Shown here piece by piece: positions 1-11,422 of a stretch of DNA of 64,000 bases (the first letter of the stretch is position 1; the number at the start of each line of letters is the position of its first letter). Made by a program: the position numbers and the translations under genes. Under the pieces are notes generated by a model that saw only the letters and a list, made by a program, of their open reading frames with translations, was not told the origin of the DNA and searched no databases. This DNA comes from Ilex aquifolium (lineage: Eukaryota; Streptophyta; Magnoliopsida; Aquifoliales; Aquifoliaceae): the NCBI GenBank assembly GCA_951799425.1, contig OX637402.1, positions 7,220,001 through 7,284,000 of the forward strand, in the 5' to 3' direction.

Positions 1-590
1 TCTCTTTAAAATTTTTTACATTTAACTCCATTTCAATGCCCTCCCCAACTTGAGAAATGTGAATCTCAACACCACTCGTAGATGGCAAAATGACCTTGGG
101 CTCATTAGCCTCATGTGAGACAATATCTTCATTAAATTTTTCACAATCTAGAGTTGTGGAAGATTCAACATCAATATGCATTCCATTGAGATGATCATGC
201 TCAATACATTGACTATGCTCAAGATGTTGTTCTTCATGCATAGCAATTATAGCATTAGTCAATGTATTAAGTTCATCTCTAATTTCATAAAGTTGTTGGG
301 ATACTTGGGCATTGGCTTCCATTTGGCATTGCATAAACTCGTAAAACATATTTTCCCATTCTTGTTCGGTTGAGTCCTCGTATGTTAGATAGTGGCAAAA
401 TTCATTTGGTGGTGTGAGATCGGATGAAAAATTATAAGGTTCATTCTCCCAATCATAACTTGAATAACTCGTTGCAACATAATGGTTGGGGTAAAAATTT
501 AAGTAGGCCAAAACTGAATTTGAACATTCGCATGCAAAGTCTTGAACCGGATAATTTATTGGCCACTCACTAGTACGTGCCCATACTCAT
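1..590 (-). pseudogene. gag-like coding remnant, Athila/Tat-type element, cut by window edge
   Basis: Read on the minus strand, this stretch is mostly open for about 190 codons and runs off the left edge of the window. It is acidic and polar, with a CEIC...H knuckle-like start near 600, a stretch WENEPYNF near 450, and then a helical, coiled-coil-like part (QQLYEIRDELNTLTNAI). It lies about 200 bp downstream of the primer binding site at 780-797, which is where gag belongs. The C-terminal part of Athila/Tat gag proteins has a similar composition and order (knuckle, aromatic-rich piece, coiled coil). I do not see RT, RNase H or integrase because the rest lies outside the window. It is a broken relic. 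The family assignment is by pattern memory and is moderately uncertain. Confidence 0.5.
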
Positions 591-779
591 CACAAATCTC
601 ACACACATTTTCAATTTTTTGGATATTTGATACATTTTCATAAAATTTAGAAAACATAACACAAAACAAAAACTAAAACAAACTATTTACAAATTAGACG
701 GCATACCTTGGCCCGTGATGAAAATCACGAGACTAACCTATGCCGCCCAAAATCACCTTTTGAACTCGACGCTTAACCT

Positions 780-797
780 TCCCCGGCAACAACGCCA
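780..797 (-). other. primer binding site, Athila/Tat type
   Basis: On the minus strand this reads TGGCGTTGTTGCCGGGGA, close to the TGGCGCCGTTGCCGGGGA primer site typical of Athila/Tat elements. It lies eight bases inside the inner LTR end at 806, the normal distance for a reverse-transcription primer site. Confidence 0.75.
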
Positions 798-805
798 AAA
801 ATGCT

Positions 806-2660
806 TGATTTTTTTCCGTTGTAGTTGTCCCTAACCTCAGGACATCACCCTCAAATGTGTATATGGCTTATGTGTGAAAGGAGTGTCACTCTCCCTCGAA
901 TGATGTGGGAAATGGGGCAACGGAATGGTGGAATGAAAATGTTGGGAATGAAATGAAATGTGTGCGAACAAAAGTACTCCCCAAGCGCAAGAAGTCTTTT
1001 GAATGTCGTGTTTTACTTGGAAAAGTATTCCAAGGTCGTCTCCTCAGGGAAGAAAAGTTCAAGTGTGTGAAGGTGATTTTGTGAAAAAAAAAGAAGATGT
1101 AAAATCTTTTGAGTTTGAGTTTTGTGATTGTGTTTTTCCTAAAAATGAAATGGAAACAAGTGTTGGCTAATCCAAAGATGTCATTCTAATGGGAATTCCA
1201 ACTCAAATCAAAATCTTCCTCCAATGGTGCTTAGATGAACGATTGATTCGTGGGAAGCTAGGGACGAGATGGAGGTGAGGATCCAAGCATAACCTGTGAC
1301 CAGGCCTACGGGATATCAAAGACTCACAACCACATCCACTCTCAACCCAGTCAAACCAAACCATTGTGCACTGAGAGGAGGAAAGAAAATGAGTTGACAT
1401 GGAAAACCCAAGAGGTGGTCTCCTTTGAATTAGCCAACTAAAAATCTAGCTAGTCATAATAAAAGACAAGACATGCATAATGTAATGAGACATGTAAAGG
1501 AAATGGAAATGAAAATAAGATGAAAATGAAACTTAGAACTTGTATTAATGCTAGGAAATGGTAAACTACAAAGAGAAGTTCATGTAACACTAAAATGGAA
1601 AAGTAGCAGAGAAGACAATTGAAACCCAGCAAAGATTATGGAAATGCAATAACATTGAATTAAACTTGGTTACACTAGAATTAAAAGAGATTACAATGCA
1701 AGAAATAAAGATTACAAGAGAACTTCAACTTACTGTAATGAAATGGGTGAAGAAAATGCAAAAACATGAATTTTATCTCCCTAGCACTATTCATCATCTT
1801 CTTCCTTGGAACTACTCCTAAGCATAGGTAGCCACCCCTCAAATCTTGTGTGAATGCTGAATATATGGTGCAAGACCTCTGCAAATTCATCCATGGAGGG
1901 TCCCCTTAGGTGTGTGATAGGCCTCCCATCCATAGGAGGCTAAGTTGATGCATTGCACAGGCTAGGAAAAGTACAGCCTGCAATACACCATGCCTCCATC
2001 TTTCTCTCTCCTCCTCTCCCGTCCTTCACCTTCCTTTGCTGACTTTGGGGGTGTAGAAGGCATGTATATATGTAGAATATGTCAGGGGTAAGTGGGAGAA
2101 TCATTGATGGGACCCCCAAGCAACTGTAGCATGAATTGCAGGCATTCTGGGCACAACCTACCGGTAGAACGATGAAACCTACCGGTAGGTCTTTCCGGAA
2201 GGTGCCAGCTCTGGACCAGTATTCGTAGAATTGTCATAACTATTGATCCAACCGTCCGATTGAGCTGAAATTTTCACACAATATATAGGAAATCGAGATC
2301 TACAACGTTCATGTTTTTCACTTTGCCAGATTCGAAGTTGATCATGGTCAAAAATGAGGAAAACCGAGGTACTGCTACCAAATGGTGCGGGTGCTGGTGC
2401 CTATGTTACCTAGCATCGATACCTCCTTGATTTCTTTCACTTTTAAGCCTCCAAATCCTCAAGTAATGTGTCCAAATCTTCACCACACATCCATACTTAG
2501 TTGTAAAGCTCAAAAAGCCATCATTTATGCTATAATTACCTGCAACATCAAAATTTCCACATTATTCATAACTTTGACTAACTCAAAGTAATTAAATGCA
2601 AAAATTGAGTTAAAATGCATGTAATGAGGCCGTTAAATATGAAATATTATTCGCTCATCA
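806..2660 (-). mobile_element. 5' LTR of a minus-strand Athila/Tat-like element
   Basis: The 1,855-bp LTR begins with TGAT (806) and ends with ATCA (2660) on the plus strand, a 4-bp terminal inverted repeat shared with the other Athila-like LTRs in this window. The primer site lies next to its left end, so on the minus strand this is the 5' LTR and the element body extends left out of the window. I see no coding frame that I believe; short open frames inside it are chance. The outer five bases (2661-2665, cacaa) would be the target duplication, but the partner end is not in view. Confidence 0.7.
2064..2200 (-). promoter_or_regulatory. LTR promoter: paired palindromes upstream of a TATA-like box
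   Basis: Minus-strand order: TTCCGGAA (2193-2200), the 14-bp palindrome ACCTACCGGTAGGT (2177-2190), CTACCGGTAG (2158-2167), then a TATATA-like box at 2064-2071 about 90 bp downstream. The two CTACCGGTAG cores start 21 bp apart. The palindromes are read directly; promoter function is inferred from position in the LTR and from the same layout in the other LTR families of the window. Confidence 0.5.
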
Positions 2661-5146
2661 CACAACATAATAATAACTCAGCCCAAACCCATATAAAATC
2701 AAAAATGTTTTGCTGATAACCAAAAAAAATACTCTTCATTAAGAACAGCTAAAGCACTACATAGTCATTATCATTGTTACGGTCAGTACATACACTTGAT
2801 GCTTATTAAAGATTTACAAGCTCAACTTAAGCAACTAAGTCGAAATAAAAAAAATTATGTTGATCAAGTTATACTCTATGTCCTCGTGACTTGAGCCAAT
2901 CTAAAAAGGAGGAAACAATGTAGGGTGAGAATCAACAGCATAGTGGGATAACTCAATTCCAAAGCACACAAGTTTAAAAATAAGTAGTACTTTTACATTA
3001 TTGGAAAAATAAGTAGTCATTTGATACATACATAACTAAAACACTTTAATTTCATGTGAAATAGTAGAAGTTATGTTAAACAGTAACGTAGAAAAGAGTT
3101 CAAAAATTGGATATAGTGCCACACTAGAGAGCATCATCCTATAAACCACTCGGGTTTTATAGGAACCATACGATCCAACCATTTAGGGGACTTTCAACCC
3201 AATGAAGATACACTCCCTAATCACAATTTGGCACCTATGTTCGAAGCCCAACTAGGCCACACAGGCATTTACGAACTCAATGAAATCCTCCGCTATCTCA
3301 ACCTGGAACATAAACCCTCTGCCACCTGATCATGTGTGTACTTACATTCCATTTAAAAGGATCCCGGAGTTTCAGTTTCATATGAACAATACAGAACATT
3401 GCACAAAGCCTAACCGGGTTTGAAGTTCAAAATCATACAAGCCACCCAATCATTTTTTAAATAGAATGTTAAGGAATATAAATAACATATTTGATAAGTT
3501 TAGAAAGAACTTGGAAAATCTCGCCCATTTTGGTTTGGTCAAAATCCCTAAAAACATAGGTCAAAATTGGGCTCTTAAGGCAAAACAGTTATTTTACACT
3601 TGAAATTCCCCGGGACCTTGGATCATAAATTAGGACGACCAAGACCTCCCTTAGTGTCTTGGGAGTCCAATGCCAACAAGTGGTGACTAAGTTGCCACCC
3701 CACATGCCCTCACACACCGTTGGGGTAGCACTCCACCACCTCTCTAAACCCTAGGTCCCGACAACTAGCCCAACCCCCCTAGTTTGACCGCTTTGTTCTC
3801 CATTTACACTACATCTTATTCCAGAGGCTATGGGCCTCAAACGTTGTCTTCAAAATATTGACTAGACCTGCAACTTGCTTTTTAACCCACCAAATGACCT
3901 TTTTTTTCTTGTAACACTAACACCATATTTTGATTCCTTGAACCCAAATTAGCTAGACACGAGACCCCTTTTGAAGTTTAAACAATGTTTTGAAAGGTTT
4001 AATTTTAAAGTTTGAAACCCGTGAAGGTTTCTTTGTCCCACCTCCACACACCATGGCCACACCTCATAAACGAATCTACTATTTTAGATCACATATTTGA
4101 ATTGACTAATTTTGTGGAGTCCATTATAAATCTAAATATTTTCCATGGTGATGACGTTATTAAGTTGAAGATTCGACAGCGTCATTCAAGGGAGGAGATC
4201 TAGAGTCAAACCAACATCATTCAAACTCCGTATACACCTTCATGCTTAGAACAAATGTAATGATCTAGACACCTAAGATGAACCCCTAGTTATTTTAACT
4301 TAGGATGATTAGGATAAAAATTTAATTGGAAGCAATCCAAGCATGGCTCCTAGGTTGTTTGAAAATAAATTTTTTTATAAACAATTTTGTGTTTTAAAAA
4401 TATAGATTGAGTATTATTGGAACCTTCTCGAGCAACACCCTTTAGTGCCCAAGAGAATAAGTTTTTTTGTTGGTTTTATGCTTTAAAAATTGATAGGGAC
4501 CGATCTATGCTTGCTAGCCTATGCTAGAGCGGTCTCTTTATGACTTAGAGAATAAAATGGGAAAAGGCCATGGAGGAGTACAGAGCTCGCTCGAGCGGTC
4601 CTTCATGGTCACTGGAGCGCTGCTCATAGTCCTTGAGTGGTCAGTGCTCTTAGTCTTGATTGAAACATGATTTTCATTCTAGTGACAACCGCCCTCCCAC
4701 CAATTAAGCAGTTGTTCTTGCATATTAATTTTTTTGTTGACAAAGAGAGTGTACCCAACCTCACAAATTGGAGTTGAAGACCTTGATGGTTTGACAAACA
4801 CATTGGTGTGTGCATACCGATAATTGTTGATGTGCCCATGATTGCTCAAGGCCTAAGTAAACCATGTGGTAGGGAGTCCAAGTGAAGCTACACAAGACAT
4901 CGAATGAGGGCATTTGGTGGAGAGACAAAAAGGAAAGGAACATCTAGTCATGGTATTGCCATGAGATTGATTGATTGAGTAAATTAATTAAAAATTAATT
5001 AACAAGCAATCATTGTTATTAAGATGGGTTATGATAATTAAAGGGGTTCTCACATGAATTGTAATATTTTTGTGAGAAGAGGTAATTGTGGTCGAATTAG
5101 GTTTTAATTGGTGATCAATTGAGCATTAAATTGAAAAACATATTCA
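2661..5146. other. unassigned AT-rich intergenic or old-repeat sequence
   Basis: No convincing coding frame on either strand; the longest open frames are 60-75 codons and look random. The composition (long A/T runs, scattered C-rich lines around 3600-3790) is like decayed LTR or intron-like repeat sequence, but I cannot place it in a family. It continues at 6919 beyond the solo LTR, since 5147-5151 and 6914-6918 are the same five bases. Confidence 0.4.
4425..4650. repeat. cluster of CTCGAGCGGTC-like motifs
   Basis: Five degenerate copies of a motif around CTCGAGCGGTC occur here, for example TGCTAGAGCGGTC near 4520 and the perfect 10-bp palindrome CGCTCGAGCG at 4588-4597, followed by GGAGCGCTGCTC near 4614. 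It resembles the palindrome clusters seen upstream of TATA boxes in the LTRs nearby, but I see no clear TATA box or LTR end here. It could be the remnant of another LTR promoter. Confidence 0.35.
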
Positions 5147-5151
5147 ACCTC
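5147..5151. other. target site duplication, left copy (acctc)
   Basis: The same five bases occur at 6914-6918, exactly flanking a TGATT...AATCA sequence. Five-base duplications are the rule for Ty3/Gypsy integration. Confidence 0.8.
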
Positions 5152-5420
5152 TGATTAACCTTAATAAGTATGTAAATTAAAAAATTAAAAAACTCGAATT
5201 AGCATAACTAACACACTAAAAATTAGTACTTAGAGTAAATTAGGGTTTGTGCGGGAATAATACTAGTTGTAACATTTTATCTAAAAGTTGCAGGACAAAT
5301 GCCGAATTAACGCAAGACCAAGGGAGCAATGTCAAGAGAATACAAAGAATGAAGGACAAAGTGTAAATTACCCAACGTGAAGAGTCAGCATGCATGCAAG
5401 TGGGATTCTCCAGCAAAGCA

Positions 5421-5515
5421 CCACCGTCCGGACGGTGGTGATGGCGTCCGGACGGTCACCCTTGTCAGACTCAAGCTCATCTCTTCTCCCACTTGCCTTC
5501 CCACGCCTATAAATA
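5421..5515 (+). promoter_or_regulatory. LTR promoter with an 18-bp palindrome pair and TATA box
   Basis: A perfect 18-bp palindrome CCACCGTCCGGACGGTGG (5421-5438) is followed by a second CGTCCGGACG (5445-5454); the cores start 20 bp apart. A strong TATA box (TATAAATA, 5508-5515) lies about 55 bp downstream, followed by a GA-rich tract (about 5550-5660), as in the 5' leader of a plant transcript. Confidence 0.6.
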
Positions 5516-5989
5516 CTCATGCCCCCTTCTTCATTTCAGAAGGCCGGAACTGAGAGAGAAACCAAGAGAGAAACTGAGAGAGGTACGAGAGGAATCTGAA
5601 GTTCTGAAGCAACTCCAAAGAGAGAAAAAGAGAGAAAGAAAAGAGAAAGCACGCTCCGGTCCGTGTTATACTTCAGTCCTACGTCCTGTACTTTTATATT
5701 TTTGTTGTATCTTTCCATTCGGATAGTTGAACTGCTGCCACTTTTTCATCTTAATCGATCATAAGAGTGGTTGTATTTCAATCGTTCCCTGCGAAAGACA
5801 TTTAAATTCCGTACTTTTATTTCCTGTTGTAATGACAACTGCTAGCTCTCCTTGCTTGTCTATAGCAATGGAGCGTGAGTAGTTCCGTATATCCTCCGGT
5901 TCGAGGGGAACACATGTATAATATTGATCTGTTTATGGAATTGCTGATGTTTTATTTATACGTTTATTATATATATGAGACGGGCCAGC

Positions 5990-6170
5990 TAGAATGACCC
6001 CGACGTTCCTACCGGTATGGTTAATCCTCCACCGGAATGCTGAGGAAGTTCCACTGACGCCTGGTATTACTATATATAATAATATTGCCTGCTAGAATAA
6101 CCCCGGTGATCCTATCGGTATGGCTAGTCCTCCACCGGAACGCTGAGGAAGTTCTACTGTCAATATATAT
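5990..6170 (+). repeat. tandem duplication of about 115 bp inside the solo LTR
   Basis: Two imperfect copies share CTAGAAT-ACCCCG, CTAC/TCGGTATGG and the block CTCCACCGGAA-GCTGAGGAAG. The sister LTRs at 7332 and 9769 lack this doubled form, so it arose within this copy or its sublineage. Confidence 0.6.
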
Positions 6171-6245
6171 ATTACAAGATAACCTATTGAATAATTCAAG
6201 TATGCCGTTTGAGTGACTTCACTTTCTGGGTGACATATCTAAATA

Positions 6246-6480
6246 CAGTTAGCCTAAGAAGCGGCTGTATTATGATTAACTACCACCGGTTGACCTGACA
6301 AGTCACCGGAAGATAGTCTGTACCACCTGCGAATTTTACTTGGATCAGTCAATTGGAACATCTATGCCCAGTGCAGCCTAAGAAGCAGCTGTGCTATATA
6401 TTACCACCAGTGTAGCCTAAGAAGCAGCTGTGCTATATATTACCACCAGGGTAGCTTGAGAAGCAGCTGTGTTATGGTTT
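6246..6480 (+). repeat. minisatellite of about 49 bp in the solo LTR
   Basis: At least three consecutive units of about 48-50 bp contain TAGCCTAAGAAGCAGCTGTG followed by TATATTACCACCAG (6370-6480). A more diverged copy lies near 6249 with AAGCGGCTGTATTATG. The CAGCTG in each unit is an E-box-type palindrome. Confidence 0.65.
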
Positions 6481-6913
6481 GTATACATCAGACATGCCGG
6501 TTAGCTTTCCAGTAAAATGGAAGTTAATTGATGTGAGGCAGCAATTCCATAATACGACCAATATAACGCATGTGGGATCCTTGAACTGAAGGATATCTTT
6601 TATATTTATGTCATTAATCTACCTTACTTGCGCATTTCATTATTGTTGCAATTTTATACCGTCTTTTAATTAAGTTAAGTTATTCGAACAGACTAAGCTC
6701 ACACCACAAGCTCTCAAACATCAAACTACTCCAAACAACCTCTTTATGGCTTTATTTTTATTTTATTGTTTTTATTTTATCTTTAACCTCTAATTACTAA
6801 AACTCTCTGTAGGATCGATACTTGGACTTAAAACCGAGAAAACTACAATTTGAACACTTATACTTGGGTGTAATATAATAATATAACTCAGACACACTAA
6901 AAAGTGTGAATCA

Positions 6914-6918
6914 ACCTC
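6914..6918. other. target site duplication, right copy (acctc)
   Basis: Matches 5147-5151 and abuts the AATCA right end of the solo LTR. Confidence 0.8.
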
Positions 6919-7331
6919 CTCTAGGTAATCGTGAGGGAAGATCCACATCGAGTTCCCCATCTTGGTACAAAAAGAACCAAACATGTTCACTATGAAACTT
7001 AATCCTACTCCAGAAGACACCTAAGGTTTAATGATAACCTTGCATGGCTCCCTATTACCACCAATTGCCACCCCCTCCTTACACCATGTGAGGTGATATA
7101 GTGGAGGGGCAATTTTGTAATTTCCAAAATTTTAATTTTTCAATTTTCTTTTTAAAATTCAAACATATCAATTGAATTAATTTTAAAACACTAATTTTAT
7201 TCCAAAACACTCACGCGCACTCCTATTAATTTCACAAATCAAACTAGAACCCCACTAACTTTCTAGAGCCGCATAAACCCTAGTTTGTATGAACCGTCTT
7301 TTTTGCTCAATTCCTTCCACCTAACCACACT
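6919..7331. other. unassigned sequence between two LTRs
   Basis: This is the continuation of the locus interrupted by the solo LTR. It is AT-rich with no believable coding frame. A short C-rich passage near 7040-7075 resembles one near 3690, so it may be part of the same decayed repeat. Confidence 0.4.
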
Positions 7332-8848
7332 TGATTAACCCTAAATAATATGTAAACAAATTAGGTTTTAAGGTTCATTGTGTGTGTGAATTAAGTTAGA
7401 ATGATTACGTTATAAAGAATTAGGGTTAATGCGTAATTTGTACATTTTGTAGGGTTTTAAGCGGAAATATGGAAATTTAGGAGGATCAAAGTGTAAAGGC
7501 TAAATAAAAAAGAGGAGGCAAGTGCAATTATCTAGTCAACCAAGTAGGCTGCCAAGGCTACAAAACCAGAGAAATGCTACTATCCGGACGGTGCTCCAAC
7601 CGCCTCAAGTCTCTCTCCTCTCCAATTGGTCCAATTTAGCAACAAAATGAGATGATTGGATGGGTTGGGTGTCTGTTGCCTTAAAGCCCTCTACTGGTGC
7701 CTATAAAAAGCACTCCTCAGCTCATTTTTTAGGGAGGCCACGAAGCTCAGTCCAATGCAAGGGAGGATAGAAAGGAGGAAAGAAAGAGAGAAAGGGAGAC
7801 TTCAGTGAGTGTTCTAGCCAGAAAACGAGCGGCGCCCTGCCCTAATCACATCCCAGCCAGAATATTCTCTACTTCTACATTTCTATTTATCCTCTCTACT
7901 TGGACGGTTGAACCTCTCCCACTTTTGTGCCCTAGCTGGTAATAAGAGTGGTAGTGTTTCAGCTTTTCCGACATGTTGTATATATTTTTCAATTGTAATG
8001 GGATTATCTCACTCCTTTTGCTCGTCTATAGCAATGACGCGTGAGTAGTCCATTTATACTCTTCGGTGAAGGGTGAAAACATGTACAATACTGTTTAAAT
8101 TATGAAAATGCCGATGTTTTATTTATGCATTAATGTTTATACCTCCTGTAATTGATGGATTATTACATTTATAATATGCTCATGGTTATGAACATCGAGC
8201 AAAGCCTAATGATATATACCATTCTATCTATTATTATTACGTACTTCATGTATGATATGGTGATGCACGTTGTTGGGCTTTATGTAACAGTTGGGAGATT
8301 GGTTATAGACGGGTTAAATCTCGCCATAGCCAATGCTTTTGATTCAATGTATAAACCAAAACTTTGTCATCATTGAATCATTAACCTGCCGATTAAGTAG
8401 CTAGAGTAAGCCTTTTGAATGGTTCACCTTCGGGTTTACTAGGGATATTTGATTGATGCATGGTAAATAAACCTTCCGGCTAACCTAATCAGTTGTTGTG
8501 ATATGGTTCAGTTATAAATCAAACCTACCGGTTAGTTTTCTAGTGAAATGGAAGTTAATTGTTGTAAGGTGGCACTTTCATAAATAAATAGTATAAAGCA
8601 TGTTGGATCCTCGTACTAAAGAGTACCTTTTTATCGGTATTTTTTCAAGTTTTAGTTAAGTATTTATTTGATAATTCTAAGCTCACACCACAAGTTTTTT
8701 TGTTACATATTACACGCACGACAATATTATCGTTTCTGTTTTGAATACCAAAAGTTAGCTCCCTGTGGGTTCGACCTCGGACTTAACTGAGAAATATTGA
8801 AATTTTACCACTTATACTTGGGTGTATGACATAAATCAGGTTAGATCA
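7332..8848 (+). mobile_element. LTR, Athila/Tat-like (family B copy 2)
   Basis: It begins TGATTAACC like the solo LTR at 5152 and ends GATCA just before a primer site, giving 1,517 bp. The internal landmarks match the solo LTR: weakened palindrome TATCCGGACG (7581-7590), TATA box (7702-7709), GA-rich leader, CTATAGCAATG block near 8030, and ACTTGGGTGTA near 8815. It is clearly diverged from both sister copies, so the insertions are old. It is followed by a primer site and a gag remnant, so it served as a 5' LTR. Confidence 0.7.
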
Positions 8849-8855
8849 AGCTTTT

Positions 8856-8873
8856 TGACGTCGTTGCAGTGGA
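8856..8873 (+). other. primer binding site (degenerate), Athila/Tat type
   Basis: TGACGTCGTTGCAGTGGA lies seven bases after the LTR end and matches the TGGCGCCGTTGCCGGGGA type site at most positions. The leader behind it (8876-8925) matches the leader after the next LTR (11453-11503), confirming the homology. Confidence 0.6.
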
Positions 8874-9085
8874 GTTACAGTGATTACAAAATGAATAGGG
8901 AAGTTGTCTAATTTGTATTATATGTGTATACACTGTTTGTTGTATTTTTATTGTTTATGTCTGAATAGGGAAGTTGTCTAATAAACCTCTGTCTAATGAG
9001 TAGGGATTGTACATCAATCTAGTCCTTCATCTTCATCGTCACATGCAACTTTCTAGTCTTTTGAGTTAAGCATGGCTAATAATAA

Positions 9086-9768
9086 TCAAAGGGAACAAGA
9101 GGTAGTGTAGAACGTTAGATCTTTAAGAGAATACTTGCATCCCACGCGCACTAGTGTCCCATCATGTTTTGTTTTTCCCACTAATACTCCAAATTTTAAC
9201 ATTAAGGCAGGGACAATACATATTTGCATATGAAAGAATTTGAGGAAGTATGTGGTGCTTTGCAAGATAATTTTGAAATGACCCGGTTGAAACTTTTTCA
9301 TTTCTCTTTAAAAGCTCAATCTATTCCAAGTTGGCAAGTTTTGTAAACCAAAATTTTCAAGAATTTTTTTCTTGTGCACCGCCCTAATGCATTGAGACGT
9401 CAAATGATTAATTTTTATGTGAAAGAAGGAGAATTTTTTTATCAATATTGGGAGAGATTCAAGGATCTTCTCCAAGCTTTCCCACATCATGCATTAGAAA
9501 GTTGGACTTTAGTTAGTTTCTTCTATGATGCCCTCCCATCTGCACTGCGTCAGTTTATTGAAATGATGGCTCTGGGGAATTCATGGGTAAGAGTCCTGAT
9601 GAGGCATTTGAGTTTTTTGATACCACTTCTAAGAGTTCCAGAATGTGGGACTCAGCTTCACCAAATATTGTCGAAAATAAGTCATCTTTATCCCAAGGAA
9701 GGAAATACGTATTAAAAGAAGATTATGACCTTAGGGCCAGAATGACGACTAATTCACCCAAAATAGTA
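9086..9768 (+). pseudogene. gag remnant, Athila-type retrotransposon
   Basis: The best part (9374-9715) encodes the core of the plant retrotransposon gag domain: LRRQMINFYVKEGEFFYQYW, then ERFKDLLQAFPHH, SFFYDALP and RQFIEMMALG, in the order known from Athila gag (Pfam retrotransposon gag type). Upstream, about 9110-9370, weaker coding traces continue in the expected direction, including a piece like KLFHFSLKAQSIPSW. Gag forms the particle shell and binds the element RNA. The copy is broken and only a part of the usual gag length is present before the next LTR begins near 9769. Confidence 0.7.
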
Positions 9769-11422
9769 CGTTAATGAATTAGATTATTAGGTTAATTGTG
9801 TTAATGAATTAAGTTAAAATAGTAAAGATAAGTGAAATTAGGGTTATTGTGTTAAACTTTATGTTTTTCAAGGTTTTGTGTGGAAATTATGCAAAGTCAA
9901 GGGGAGTAAAGTGTGCAAGCTTAAATCAGCAGGGGAGGCAAGTGAAAATATCACACAAATCTATCAAGCAACCAAGGAAGCAAACCAGAGGATTAGCACT
10001 GTTCGGACAATGGTGGTGGCGTCCGGACGGTGGCTAAACCGCCTCACCTTCTCCTTCCTTCACATTGGTCCATTAATGCAGCAACTTCAGCCTGATTGGT
10101 TAGTCCTAGTTATGCCATCTCAAGCCAGCCTCCAGAGCCTATAAATAGGCATATCCAGCTTCATTTTGAGAGGTCCATCATATTCTGTCAGTTCTTCACC
10201 AGATAGAGTGGAGGGGAGGTCAAGAGAGCCAGAGCTTTGCCAGATAGTTAGAGAGAGTCAGAAACAATTAGATAGTGAGAGAATGAGAGAGAGATACAAT
10301 GAAGCGAAGACCTGCCGAACCTAATTTCTAGCCAGCTTTTCTTCTTCTTCTACATTTCTGTATTCCTTTTTACTTGGAGGGTTGAACCTCTCCCACTTTT
10401 GTGCCCTAACCGGTGATAAGGGTGGTAGTGTTTCAACTATTCCTTGGGGAATGACTATTTTTTATTTCATTTTATTTGTAATGGAACTATTTCGCACCTC
10501 TTGCTCGTCTATAGCAATGAGGTGCAAGTAGTCTGCTTATACTCTTCGGTGAAGGGTGAACATATGTACGATATTGTTTAAGTTATGGAAATACCAATGT
10601 TTTAACTATGCTTTAATGTTATATATATACCTCCCATATTGATGGATGGTTACATTTATAATATGCTCATGATTATGAACACCGAGCGGTAACTAATGCT
10701 ATATACCATACTATCTATTAATTATGTACTTCATGCATGATACAGTGATGTATGTGATTGGGCTTTATGTAATAGTCAATAGATTGGTTATAGACGTGTT
10801 AAGTCTCGGCATAGCCAATGCGTTTGATTCAATGCATAAACTGGAATCTCGTAATCAGTGAATCATCAACCTGCCGGTTGAATAACTGTAGTATTCCTCC
10901 TGAATGGCTTGCCTTCTGGTTTACTATAGTTATTTAACTGATGCATGGTACAACGATGCCAATTGAGTTATTCAAGTATTCCTCCTAAATGTCTTGCCAT
11001 CTAGTTTACTCGGATTATTTGATTGTTGCATGGAAATATACCTACAGGCTAACCTAATCAGTTGTTGGATACAGTTCAATATACATCATACCTATTGGTT
11101 GACTTTCCAGTGAAATGAGGGTTAATTGTTTTAAGGTGGCATTTCTAGTACTTAACCAATATAATGCATGTGGAATCCCCAAACTGATGTGTACCTTTTA
11201 ATTATTGCATTTCCACAATTTTAATTAAGTTTATTTTAATTTGTTCTAAGCTCACACCACTAGCTATTTCATTTCATTTTGTATCTGTAGCAACTTCACT
11301 GTTTCTGTTTTGATTTCTAATATTAGCTCCCTGTGGGTTCGACCTCGAACTTAAAACCGAGTATTATATTTGCAATTTGACCACTTGCACTTGGGTGGAC
11401 GACACTTACTAGTGGCCGATCA
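9769..11422 (+). mobile_element. LTR, Athila/Tat-like (family B copy 3)
   Basis: It is homologous to the LTR at 7332-8848 over almost its whole length and ends GATCA at 11422; the left end is not sharp (about 9769-9797). The landmarks are a palindrome pair near 10000-10029, TATA box 10140-10147, GA-rich leader, CTATAGCAATG block near 10512 and ACTTGGGTG near 11390. An imperfect ~80-bp tandem duplication (CCTCCTGAATGGCTTGCC and its variant) lies at about 10890-11035. A primer site and leader follow, so this too acted as a 5' LTR. Confidence 0.65.
9999..10147 (+). promoter_or_regulatory. LTR promoter: palindrome pair and TATA box
   Basis: TGTTCGGACA (10000-10009, degenerate) and CGTCCGGACG (10020-10029, perfect) start 20 bp apart as in the solo LTR at 5421-5454. 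TATAAATA is at 10140-10147 and a GA-rich leader follows (about 10200-10300). Confidence 0.5.

Larger units (their letters stand above)
5152..6913 (+). mobile_element. solo LTR, Athila/Tat-like (family B copy 1)
   Basis: The 1,762-bp sequence has TGATT at its left end and AATCA at its right end, and is flanked by the duplicated acctc. It is homologous to the LTRs at 7332-8848 and 9769-11422: they share the start TGATTAACC, a TATA box and GA-rich leader, a block with CTATAGCAATG near 5865, and the tail reading ACTTGGGTGTA. No primer site or internal sequence follows, so this is a solo LTR left by recombination between the two LTRs of a former element. It holds two internal minisatellites not seen in the sister copies. 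Confidence 0.85.
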
